A program made the translations under genes and the position numbers. From assembly GCF_031456495.1 (NCBI RefSeq), contig NZ_JAVDUW010000004.1:1-64000 (forward strand): a stretch of 64,000 nt of DNA, given 5' to 3'. The notes under the pieces were generated by a model that was not told where the DNA came from, made no database searches, and worked only from the letters and a program-made list of their open reading frames with translations. Each line of letters opens with the position of its first letter. Position 1 is the stretch's first letter. This document shows, piece by piece, positions 1 through 6,932 of this stretch. This DNA is from Pedococcus sp031456495. GTDB taxonomy: Bacteria > Actinomycetota > Actinomycetes > Actinomycetales > Dermatophilaceae.

Positions 1-438
1 GATGTTGCCGAGCTTCTTGACGTCCACGTGTAGCAACGCACCGGGATGGTCGTGCTCGTACCGGCGCACGGGTTCACCGGTGGCCCGGTCCACGTGCGAG
101 AGCCGGTTCAGCCGGCACCGGACCAGCACCTGGTGCGCGGTCGAGGGCGCGACCCCGGTCAACGCGGCCAGCTGGACCGGGCCCAGGCGCTGACGCAGCC
201 GCAACGCCACGATCCGGCGAATCGTTGCCGGGCAGGTCTTGGCCGGCATCCGGTGCGGGCGACTGGACCGGTCCGTCATCGGCTCACCCGCGGCGTACCG
301 GTCCGCCCACCGCTTCACCGTGGGCCACGAGCACTGGAACCGGGCGGCGACCTCGGCGATCGGGACCTGCTGGTCCACGACCAGCCGAGCCACCCGCAGC
401 CGGGCACGAGGAGTCAACGCAGCGTTAGCGTGGGACAC
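1..438 (-). CDS. IS481 family transposase (3' end beyond window)
   Basis: This transposase would catalyse IS mobilisation. Only the first 146 codons are visible, read from a GTG at 438. The protein starts VSHANAALTPRARLRVARLV and has the N-terminal helix-turn-helix arrangement of IS481 transposases: a first helical region (AEVAARFQCSWPTVKRWADRY, about residues 30-50), an RSSRPH turn, then a second DNA-binding part (IRRIVALRLRQRLGPVQLA). The last visible residues (HVDVKKLGNI) correspond to the start of the rve/DDE catalytic domain, with the HVD aspartate expected to be the first catalytic acid. GGAGG lies about 9 nt upstream of the GTG. Whether the intact gene is functional cannot be judged here. 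Confidence 0.85.
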   Translation of the reverse strand, partial: MSHANAALTPRARLRVARLVVDQQVPIAEVAARFQCSWPTVKRWADRYAAGEPMTDRSSRPHRMPAKTCPATIRRIVALRLRQRLGPVQLAALTGVAPSTAHQVLVRCRLNRLSHVDRATGEPVRRYEHDHPGALLHVDVKKLGNI

Positions 439-507
439 GAGGGCCTCCTGTTTGGCGAAGTGAACCTTCAGCAGTTCCACTCCACCGCGGGAGGCCCTCC
501 TACGTCA
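1..507 (-). mobile_element. IS481-type insertion sequence, 5' end only
   Basis: The window opens inside an insertion sequence read on the minus strand. Its transposase N-terminus is present; the rest lies left of position 1. A likely outer end is near 507, where the minus strand reads TGACGTAGGAGGGCCTC just upstream of the transposase. The partner terminal repeat and the target-site duplication are outside the window, so this boundary is a guess. The element adjoins the low-GC methyltransferase cassette, which is consistent with an accessory insertion site. Confidence 0.6.
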
Positions 508-649
508 TCCCCTCAGATCGAGGAATCACACTCCCTCAACCAACGTGCCCGGTCAGTACATCTAGCGGCTGGGCTCGCAGCATTAACTGCGGTCGAGGCA
601 ATACGCTCCGCATATACTTCCGAGAGACGGACGGGCCCGTCGCGAGGGC
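508..649. other. Intergenic spacer between IS end and HNH gene
   Basis: No gene, promoter or structured element recognised. Base composition is lower in GC than the bulk of the window, like the cassette to its right. Confidence 0.5.
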
Positions 650-1123
650 CTAGTAGGCGCGTCGTAGACGGGCGACTTCCTCGATTTCTCGCGCCAGCCA
701 GTTCATGGATGCCTCGGTCCATGGCACTAGGTGAACATCGTGTCCCTTCGCACGGTTGTGATTTGCACACAGATATACGGCGTTTTCGGGATGTGTCGGA
801 CCGCCCAGCGACCATGGGAACAAGTGATCAGTCTCAAGTTGTCGCTCAAACGCGCAGTTATAGCCCCACAATTCGTCCGACTGGCAGCTCTCGTAGTTGG
901 GTATCTGGCCGCCGAACGCTCGTGTGGCCCGGTCGGGCGTGACAAGCCCATCCGGAAGCCACCGAGGGTGAACGAGAGTTGCAGCCTGCTGCAGCGTCAT
1001 CTCGCCTGCTCGGTACCGAACCTCAAGGTCAGTCCACGCAACGCTCGTCGAATCCATAAGAAATTGAAAGTACTGGTGCGCGCTCTCAATTCGACGCGCA
1101 GCTTCCGCCGGCGTCATGTCCAA
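650..1123 (-). CDS. Small HNH nuclease, third gene of methyltransferase cassette
   Basis: A 157-residue protein with an HNH (beta-beta-alpha metal) nuclease signature near residues 95-130: TDHLFPWSLGG supplies the first Asp-His, PENAVYLC the central Asn, and CANHNRAKGH the last His. Cysteines in ESCQ, YNC and YLC could bind structural zinc. The N-terminal half (about 90 residues) has no domain I recognise. It overlaps the end of the upstream DGQHR gene by 10 bp, so the two are probably translationally coupled. Its low-GC codon use matches the two upstream genes and differs from the rest of the window. In context it is the candidate nuclease of a restriction-modification-like unit; that role, and which DNA it cuts, are inference. 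Confidence 0.75.
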   Translation of the reverse strand: MDMTPAEAARRIESAHQYFQFLMDSTSVAWTDLEVRYRAGEMTLQQAATLVHPRWLPDGLVTPDRATRAFGGQIPNYESCQSDELWGYNCAFERQLETDHLFPWSLGGPTHPENAVYLCANHNRAKGHDVHLVPWTEASMNWLAREIEEVARLRRAY

Positions 1124-2643
1124 CTGAGGGTCAACTTGAGTTCGCTCCGTGTCCCGCCGAAGTACTCCGCGCCGAGGAGGAGTCGCAATGTCCCACCTCC
1201 GGCGGGCAGGTGAATGCCTCGGCGCAACTTCGCAGCACTGTATTCGGAACTAAGCGGCTGGCTCTGGTCGATCACGCTGAGCTTCCCGATATTGATCGAC
1301 TCATCGACAAGTTTGACGTGCCGACTCGAACCCACGTTTAGCGCCTTATTACCATTGATTGGGTACGTGGTGTCGTTGAAGGACGTCCGGCTTGGCCTGC
1401 CGGACGCGGTGAGGGCTGACACACGGAACGTCACCTGGGCGGTGTCTCCACTCAGGAAGGTTGGCAAGTCTCCGACGCCCGGCGGGAGGGCCCCGACACC
1501 GAAAACGTTCTCGAATACAGCGTTGGAGACCAATCTGCTGGCGTTACCTGAGTTTCCCCCCGTGGTGACCACCCAAGGCGTCACGTCCCAACTAGCAGTA
1601 TTGAACTTCAACGCCTGCAATACGGCATCCCACGAAACTGGAACACCTTTCTTTCGAAGGTAGTTGAGGACGCCCACAACGAACCCGTCCTGAAGGTATC
1701 TCTGGCGATGATTCGTGTCCCCAAAGAACGCGCTGTCAGCCGTTGTCGTCGGGTCGTTCCTAGTCAATGCCAGAAGGGCGAGTGCGATCTGCTCGGCTAG
1801 GGCGCCAGGTGCCAGGGAACTACTCGGTCGATCGTAGTAGTGCTGCTGCACGAGTTCACGCAGTGTAACCGCCGTATACGAGAAGCCTCCGACTGATGCC
1901 TGAGTTTGGCTGAGCTCAGGATTGAAGAGGATCCGGTCGTGGAACGGATTGGCATCCATGGTTTGCCCCACGTTCTGTCGTTCGCAGAGTTCTGCAACCG
2001 TGGCCATGGCCTTCCACGTTGACGTGTCAGTCCCAGCAGATGCGGGTTCATACGGGCCCAGTTTGAATGCGAAGCGCAACCAATCCTCGTGGATGGGATT
2101 CAATGGAGTGGCGTAGGTCGTCACCTCAGCGAACACCTTTGCGAACTGCTGAGGGCTGTACGCGGCCGTGGCGGTCCCGTGCAGAAGCACGAGCGGGACA
2201 GAGTTCGAACTATGGGCCGACTCGGAGACACCGCGCACCCGGTGCTGTCCATCCAGAACCCAAAGCGGAGCATCTTGGCCAGCCGGAGGAACCTGAACGT
2301 CAATCTCGAAGATCTCTGTCATTTGCCCCTGGATATTCTGCTGTGTCACGGTCACAGCGCTCGCGTTGGCTACCGCGAGCAGCACCGGGTTCGGCATTAG
2401 CTCGCCTGGCAAGCTGAACCGATCTCGAATCGCTTGCCACTTCGCCTCGATCAGCGGGCGCTGCCAGTCCTTGACCGGCGGGTTTAGTACGTTTCGAGCG
2501 ATGCTTGCGTTCGAACTGGATAGCCCGAAACTGGGCACCGATGCGATCTGCCGCAAGTCACTTGCGGCGAGGTAGCCGAGGTAGATCGGGTAACTCTTCG
2601 TCCCATCGCTCAGCACCGTTCTGAGCGCCTTGATTACTGGCAT
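1114..2643 (-). CDS. DGQHR-domain (DndB-like) protein
   Basis: A 509-residue protein carrying the diagnostic DGQHR motif at residues 131-135 in the context WVLDGQHRVRGV. The motif defines a family related to DndB of DNA phosphorothioation systems and to ParB/sulfiredoxin-like folds. No dndA, dndC, dndD or dndE homologue lies in the window, so this is not a standard Dnd locus. The remaining 370 residues look soluble, with no membrane segments. It lies 73 bp after the methyltransferase gene and overlaps the HNH gene by 10 bp, so all three probably form one transcript. Possible roles are repression, recognition of modified DNA, or catalysis; the sequence does not decide. Codon use is clearly less GC-biased than the host genes, suggesting horizontal transfer. 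Confidence 0.75.
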   Translation of the reverse strand: MPVIKALRTVLSDGTKSYPIYLGYLAASDLRQIASVPSFGLSSSNASIARNVLNPPVKDWQRPLIEAKWQAIRDRFSLPGELMPNPVLLAVANASAVTVTQQNIQGQMTEIFEIDVQVPPAGQDAPLWVLDGQHRVRGVSESAHSSNSVPLVLLHGTATAAYSPQQFAKVFAEVTTYATPLNPIHEDWLRFAFKLGPYEPASAGTDTSTWKAMATVAELCERQNVGQTMDANPFHDRILFNPELSQTQASVGGFSYTAVTLRELVQQHYYDRPSSSLAPGALAEQIALALLALTRNDPTTTADSAFFGDTNHRQRYLQDGFVVGVLNYLRKKGVPVSWDAVLQALKFNTASWDVTPWVVTTGGNSGNASRLVSNAVFENVFGVGALPPGVGDLPTFLSGDTAQVTFRVSALTASGRPSRTSFNDTTYPINGNKALNVGSSRHVKLVDESINIGKLSVIDQSQPLSSEYSAAKLRRGIHLPAGGGTLRLLLGAEYFGGTRSELKLTLSWT

Positions 2644-2716
2644 GGAAGCACCCTAGCGGCGCACATCAAACAGGGACACTACGACACGATCGCAACCGCG
2701 GTCAGCGCATGCAATG

Positions 2717-4039
2717 TCATGACGACGGTGCCGCCAACCCGCGAGGCGCCCAATGCGACTCGACCGCTCGCACAACTCGCTCGCCGCCCGGCCCCGCACG
2801 CCGGATGTGGGCCTCGTTTCGCTCGACATACTTTGCGAAGACGAACTGGGCGGTGCCCACGTTCACGGCGTTGCCCATCTGCTTGTAGCTCAATAGCGGA
2901 CGCTGGCCGGCGAACGTGAACGACGCAGGGTCGAAACCCTGCAGTCGAGCCGTCTCCTCAGGCGTCAAGCGCCGCCGTCTCGGACCGAAGATTGGTGTCT
3001 GCGCCATAGCCACAAGTGCAGGAGCGTACGTGGGTCGCTTCACTCGAATGCCCGATGGCCGGAACTGAATCAAGAGTTTCCAGAGGTCTCGATCCGAGTT
3101 CTGCGCCTGCCACTCGAACTTCCGTCGGCTTGTCGGAAAGCGCGATACCTGGGGGAACTGCCGACGCCATGCATCAATCTGTGGCCGATGCTCTACGTAG
3201 AAGTCGTGGTTCTTACGGACGAAGTCGGCTTTCCAGTCGGGTAATCCCGCAAGCGTCGATCGCCGAGCTTTCCACTCGAACTCCCACAGCGGGAAGCCCG
3301 GCAACTTCGCCTCCGCCCCGATGTGGGCGAGGAACCCGTTCCATGTATTGATCCACGACTCCTCGGACGCGTCGAGCCTCGTGGCCCGGTGGCCGTCACC
3401 GCGCTGCTCTGGCAGCAGTACATGGTCTTCAAGCGACCAGTTCTGAGGGTCCCAGCCTCCGTAAGGCTCGTTACGAAGGACGTGTTCTATGTTCGTCTCG
3501 CGCATCGCATGTGCCCGGCCAACGTAGACACCGAGAATGTATGCGCGCTCCCGTACCTGCGGAGCGCCGCCCAGTTCCGGGGGGAGCAGATGCGGCGAGA
3601 AGATTAGAGGCTCGTCCGCTATGAGGTAGCCAGTCTCCCGAAGCATCGAGCGGACGGCCTCCCACACCACGCGTTGGCGCGGGCCGGCGATATTGCGAAC
3701 GTTCTCCAGCATGATGACCGGAGGACGCCGTGCGGCAAGGATCGCCACGATGTCGTGCACCAACGTCCCTCGCTCCTCCGCCATGCCAAGTTGTCGGCCT
3801 GACTTGCTGAACGGTTGGCACGGAAACCCGCCGACCAGGACGTCATGTTCCGGAACGAGGGCTGCGGGATCGGCTGCAAGAGTTCGAACATCGCGCACTG
3901 GAGCAAGTCCCCAGTTTGCCTGATACACAGCAGATGCGTGCCTGTCGATCTCAGCGGCCTGAACACCGGTGCCGCCGAGTCGCTTCAGCGCAGCATGAAA
4001 GCCGCCGACTCCCGCGAAGAGATCTACGAACTCGAACAT
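2717..4039 (-). CDS. DNA (cytosine-5) methyltransferase
   Basis: It transfers a methyl group from SAM to C5 of cytosine in a specific DNA sequence. Numbering is from the alternative GTG at 4069. Motif I is FVDLFAGVGG (14-23), motif IV PCQPFS (83-88, catalytic Cys84), motif VI LENVRN (121-126), motif VIII QVRERAY (171-177), and motif X GNAVNV lies near the C-terminus. The stretch from about 200 to 370 is the target-recognition region; its target cannot be read off. I prefer the ATG at 4039 (440 residues), which lies 7 nt after a TANNNT -10 element and would give a leaderless mRNA; neither candidate has a convincing ribosome site. The start codon lies inside a perfect LexA box. First gene of the DGQHR/HNH cassette; low-GC codon use. 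Confidence 0.92.
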   Translation of the reverse strand: MFEFVDLFAGVGGFHAALKRLGGTGVQAAEIDRHASAVYQANWGLAPVRDVRTLAADPAALVPEHDVLVGGFPCQPFSKSGRQLGMAEERGTLVHDIVAILAARRPPVIMLENVRNIAGPRQRVVWEAVRSMLRETGYLIADEPLIFSPHLLPPELGGAPQVRERAYILGVYVGRAHAMRETNIEHVLRNEPYGGWDPQNWSLEDHVLLPEQRGDGHRATRLDASEESWINTWNGFLAHIGAEAKLPGFPLWEFEWKARRSTLAGLPDWKADFVRKNHDFYVEHRPQIDAWRRQFPQVSRFPTSRRKFEWQAQNSDRDLWKLLIQFRPSGIRVKRPTYAPALVAMAQTPIFGPRRRRLTPEETARLQGFDPASFTFAGQRPLLSYKQMGNAVNVGTAQFVFAKYVERNEAHIRRAGPGGERVVRAVESHWAPRGLAAPSS

Positions 4040-4047
4040 ATGTTCGA
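4032..4047. promoter_or_regulatory. LexA (SOS) box over the methyltransferase start
   Basis: TCGAACATATGTTCGA is a perfect 16-bp palindrome. It matches the mycobacterial/actinobacterial SOS consensus TCGAAC-N4-GTTCGA at every fixed position. It covers the preferred ATG (4037-4039) and abuts the -10 element at 4047-4052. LexA bound here should block transcription of the methyltransferase, DGQHR and HNH genes until DNA damage. No plus-strand gene begins close by, so the box serves the minus-strand cassette. The match is seen directly; the regulation is inferred. Confidence 0.85.
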
Positions 4048-4052
4048 TACTA
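4047..4052 (-). promoter_or_regulatory. -10 element for the methyltransferase cassette
   Basis: The minus strand reads TAGTAT, which fits the actinobacterial TANNNT -10 pattern. It ends 7 nt before the ATG at 4039, so transcription would start at or next to the A of the start codon. No good -35 hexamer is visible 17-19 nt upstream. Confidence 0.55.
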
Positions 4053-4069
4053 TCGTTGACTGCCGACAC

Positions 4070-4340
4070 CTGGCGAACTTATCTGCCCAAGCGCCCGAAG
4101 TGCACGATCACCACGCCGTAAGGACACCGAAGTTGCCCCGGCGGCCAATTCGGTTCCTCCGTGGGTGGGTTCCGGCTCGGTGCGGCCGTCCTGACGACGA
4201 ACTGGCGTCGCGACACGATCTGCGAACTCGACCCCCGTCGGCTCGTACACGCTCGGACCTCGCTAGCAGTTGGATGTAAGCGCTCCCTAGTCTTAAGACG
4301 GCGCCCCGGTCCGTGACGGGCCGGCTCAGGGCGGGAGAGG
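4070..4340. other. Intergenic region between cassette and ECF41 gene
   Basis: About 270 bp with no supported gene; reading frames here look like chance. It marks the transition from the lower-GC cassette to typical high-GC chromosome. Confidence 0.5.
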
Positions 4341-5339
4341 TCAGTCGCCGGGGCGGACGCCGCCGAGCTGGCGAATCAAGGCGTTCGCGTCGCCGACCGG
4401 GCCGAGGTGGGCGAGCTTGTCGGGGTTCACGACCGCCCGCACCGCCGCGACCTGGCCGTCGACCACCTCGAGTGCCCACACGGCATACAGCCGCCCGCCG
4501 ACGAGGAAGAGGGCGCCGGCGTCGCCATTGACCTCGGTCGGGCGGATCTCGATGTCGGGCAGGCGACCCAGCGCGCGCAGCCAGTTGGTGAGGGTGTGGG
4601 CGACCCGCGACCGGCCCTGCTGGGACCGCGCCAGCGAGGGCGCCTTGCCGCCACCGTCGCCGACGAGCACGACGTCGTGGGCGAGCAGCGACTCGAGCCC
4701 GGCCAGGTCACCGGCCCGCGCGGCGGCGAAGAAGCGTTGAGCCAGCTCGTCGCGCTGCTCGGTCGTCGTGGTGAACCGCGGCCGCCGCTCCTCGACGTGG
4801 CGGCGGGCGCGGACGGCGAGCTGGCGCACGTTCGCCTCGGTCTTGCCGACGATGTCGGTGATCTCGCCGTACCCGTAGCCGAACACGTCGTGCAGCAGCA
4901 GCACCGCCCGCTGCTCGGGGGAGAGGCTCTCGAGCACGACCAGCAGCGCCAGCGACAGGGAGTCGGCCGTCACCGCCTGCTCGGCCGGGTCGTCACGGCC
5001 GTCGGTGATGACGGGCTCCGGCAGCCACTCGCCGACGTACCGCTCGCGGCGCACCCGCGCCGACCGCAGCTCGTCCATCGCCAGGCGGGTCGTCACCGTC
5101 GCGGTGAACGCTCGCGGCGACGCGATCTGCTCACCCGACTCCAGCGACCGGTGCACCCGCAGCAGCGCCTCCTGCACGACGTCCTCGGCCTCGGTCACGC
5201 TCCCGAGCATCCGGTACGCGATGCCGAACGCCACCGGTCGCAGCTCCCCGAGCAGCGCCTCGTGGCCGGCCGACTCGTGGACGCCAGCGTCGGGCGCCGG
5301 TCCCTCCGGACCGGCACCAGCGGCACGCTTTTCGGTCAC
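4341..5339 (-). CDS. ECF41 family RNA polymerase sigma factor
   Basis: An extracytoplasmic-function sigma factor of 332 residues that directs RNA polymerase to its own promoter class. Region 2 spans about 27-97, the ECF41 linker signature WLPEP is at 105-109, region 4 (SLSPEQRAVLLLHDVFGYGYGE) is around 140-190, and a C-terminal SnoaL-like domain follows from about 200. The ECF41-specific NPDKL motif lies near residue 308. In this family the fused C-terminal domain replaces an anti-sigma factor and both activates and restrains the protein. It starts with GTG overlapping the stop of the SDR gene (GTGA), so translation is coupled. A matching target promoter lies upstream of the SDR gene, implying autoregulation. 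Confidence 0.93.
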   Translation of the reverse strand: MTEKRAAGAGPEGPAPDAGVHESAGHEALLGELRPVAFGIAYRMLGSVTEAEDVVQEALLRVHRSLESGEQIASPRAFTATVTTRLAMDELRSARVRRERYVGEWLPEPVITDGRDDPAEQAVTADSLSLALLVVLESLSPEQRAVLLLHDVFGYGYGEITDIVGKTEANVRQLAVRARRHVEERRPRFTTTTEQRDELAQRFFAAARAGDLAGLESLLAHDVVLVGDGGGKAPSLARSQQGRSRVAHTLTNWLRALGRLPDIEIRPTEVNGDAGALFLVGGRLYAVWALEVVDGQVAAVRAVVNPDKLAHLGPVGDANALIRQLGGVRPGD

Positions 5340-6298
5340 GCGGCGCCCGCCCGGGCCGCCTCGCGAGCCACCAGCTCGCGGAAGCCCTCACGCCAGGTCG
5401 CGTGCGCCGGTGCCCAGCCGAGCCCGGCTTTCGCCTTGGCGTTGGAGGCGCCGCGCAGCTCGGTCATCATCACGACCCCAGTCTCGCCCGCGACCAGCCG
5501 CGCCAGCCAGACCGGCACGCGCATCGGCTTCTTCGCGCCGAGCACCTCGGCCAGGTACGGCAGCCACGTGCCCACCGCCGCCGGCTCGTCGTCGACGACG
5601 TTGTAGACGCCCGGGGCGCCGCGCTCGACGGCCGCGAGGGTCGCCTCGGCAGCGTCGGCGATGTGGATGAACGACCACACGCCCGCGCCGTCGCCGACCA
5701 GCGGCATCTTGCGCTGCTGCACGGCCAGCGTCTGCTCGCCGCCCACCCCGAGCGAGGTGTGCGGGCCGTAGAAACCGCCATAACGGAGCACGAGGCCGTC
5801 CGTCCACGTGGCCGCCGCGACGGCCGACTCGACGTGCTTGATCGCCCCGACCGTCTCCGACATCCCGGGTGGGGGAGTCGCGCCGAACGAGTCGTCCTCC
5901 GTCTTCACCATCGAGCCCGTGCGGTCGTAACCGGCGAAGAAGCTCTGCGCCACGAACCGCTTGACCCCCACCGCCTGCCCGGCCGACAGCAGGTGGTCGG
6001 TGCCCTCGGTCCGCAGCCGGTTGGTCTGCGCGAACCCTCGGTCGAAGTGCCGGAAGTCCATCGGCCCGATCGCGGTCAGCTGGTGCACGATCACGTCGGG
6101 CCGCGCCGTCGCCACCGCGGCCGCGACCTGCTCCGCGGAGAGCGCGTCGGCCACCACGGGCACCGCGCCCATCTCGCGCAGCATCGCCTGCTTGGACTCG
6201 CTGCGCGTCATCGCGTGCACCTCGTGCCCGGCCTGCACCAGCCGCGGCACCAGCTGCCGCCCCATCGCGCCGGTCGCGCCTGCCACGAACACCTTCAT
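5336..6298 (-). CDS. NAD(P)-dependent epimerase/reductase-like SDR protein
   Basis: An extended short-chain dehydrogenase/epimerase-type protein of 320 residues. The N-terminal Rossmann motif is VFVAGATGAMGRQLVPRL (GxTGxxG), with further SDR features at DVIVHQLTA and LRYGGFYGP. The expected YxxxK catalytic pair is not clearly present, so activity and substrate are uncertain. The start ATG at 6298 has a strong AAGGAG ribosome site 6 nt upstream; longer frames above it are spurious. It is the first gene of a two-gene operon with the ECF41 sigma factor. ECF41 genes often neighbour oxidoreductases, and those neighbours are the usual direct targets. Confidence 0.88.
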   Translation of the reverse strand: MKVFVAGATGAMGRQLVPRLVQAGHEVHAMTRSESKQAMLREMGAVPVVADALSAEQVAAAVATARPDVIVHQLTAIGPMDFRHFDRGFAQTNRLRTEGTDHLLSAGQAVGVKRFVAQSFFAGYDRTGSMVKTEDDSFGATPPPGMSETVGAIKHVESAVAAATWTDGLVLRYGGFYGPHTSLGVGGEQTLAVQQRKMPLVGDGAGVWSFIHIADAAEATLAAVERGAPGVYNVVDDEPAAVGTWLPYLAEVLGAKKPMRVPVWLARLVAGETGVVMMTELRGASNAKAKAGLGWAPAHATWREGFRELVAREAARAGAA

Positions 6299-6338
6299 CG
6301 CCTTCTCCTTCGTCCGTTTCCGTCCTACACCCCATCCA

Positions 6339-6365
6339 GACGAGACAGCCCGACGTCCTGTGACA
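6339..6365 (-). promoter_or_regulatory. ECF41-type promoter of the SDR-sigma operon
   Basis: On the minus strand TGTCACA (6359-6365) is followed by a 16-bp spacer and CGTC (6339-6342). These are the -35 and -10 motifs known for ECF41 sigma factors. The promoter sits about 40 bp upstream of the SDR start codon, and the downstream operon encodes an ECF41 factor, so it is probably an autoregulatory promoter. The match is seen; function is inferred. Confidence 0.78.
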
Positions 6366-6481
6366 CCAGCCGCCCGAGAAGGTCGCGGGACCTCGGGAAG
6401 TCCACGTCTGCGGCATACGGCGCACCCGGCATCCATCGGGTGACGGAGGCGTTCCGCGCCCTCGAGGACCACCATTCCGTC

Positions 6482-6763
6482 ATGGGTGGGGTGCAGGAGC
6501 GCATCGACGCGCAGGGGACCTGGGTGACCTGGGTCGGCCCGCCGTTCGTGGACCCCACGAGCGGGCGTCGCGGCGCCTTCGTCGAGGAGTGCATGGCCCT
6601 CAACGAGGCCGAGCTCGAGGAGCTCTGCAGCTACTACGAGTGGCGCACCGAGCAGGTCACCACCGAGATCGACGTGTGGTGGTGCTGGACCGTGGTGCGG
6701 TTCGGGCGGCGCCTGCTGGAGATGCGCCGCGGCCACACGCGGCACCCGCGCCTGCTTCCCTGA
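6482..6763 (+). CDS. Small hypothetical protein
   Basis: A 93-residue protein (MGGVQERIDAQG... to RHPRLLP) with strong G/C third-position bias, which supports it being real. It is rich in Trp (WVTWVGPP, DVWWCWTVVRF) and acidic in the middle (NEAELEELCSYYEW). No family recognised. A GTG at 6440 would add 14 residues; neither start has a strong ribosome site. It stands divergent from the SDR gene and upstream of the MMPL gene. Confidence 0.55.
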   Translation: MGGVQERIDAQGTWVTWVGPPFVDPTSGRRGAFVEECMALNEAELEELCSYYEWRTEQVTTEIDVWWCWTVVRFGRRLLEMRRGHTRHPRLLP

Positions 6764-6932
6764 CGTATGCCGTGCTGGCGGACATAGCGGTCAGGGTCGT
6801 CCCTGAACGGTCCCTGAACGTCCCCGGACATCCCCGAAAACCTCTGTCCCGACGCGACAACGGCGATCTACCGTCGAGGCGAAGGGGCGCCGTGCAGGGT
6901 GCGCAGGCCCGACCACGGTGAGAGGCAGAGGC

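Noticed and set aside
1114..2643. A Dnd phosphorothioation locus
   Set aside because: Only the DGQHR motif is shared. No dndA, dndC, dndD, dndE or dndFGH-like genes are in the window.
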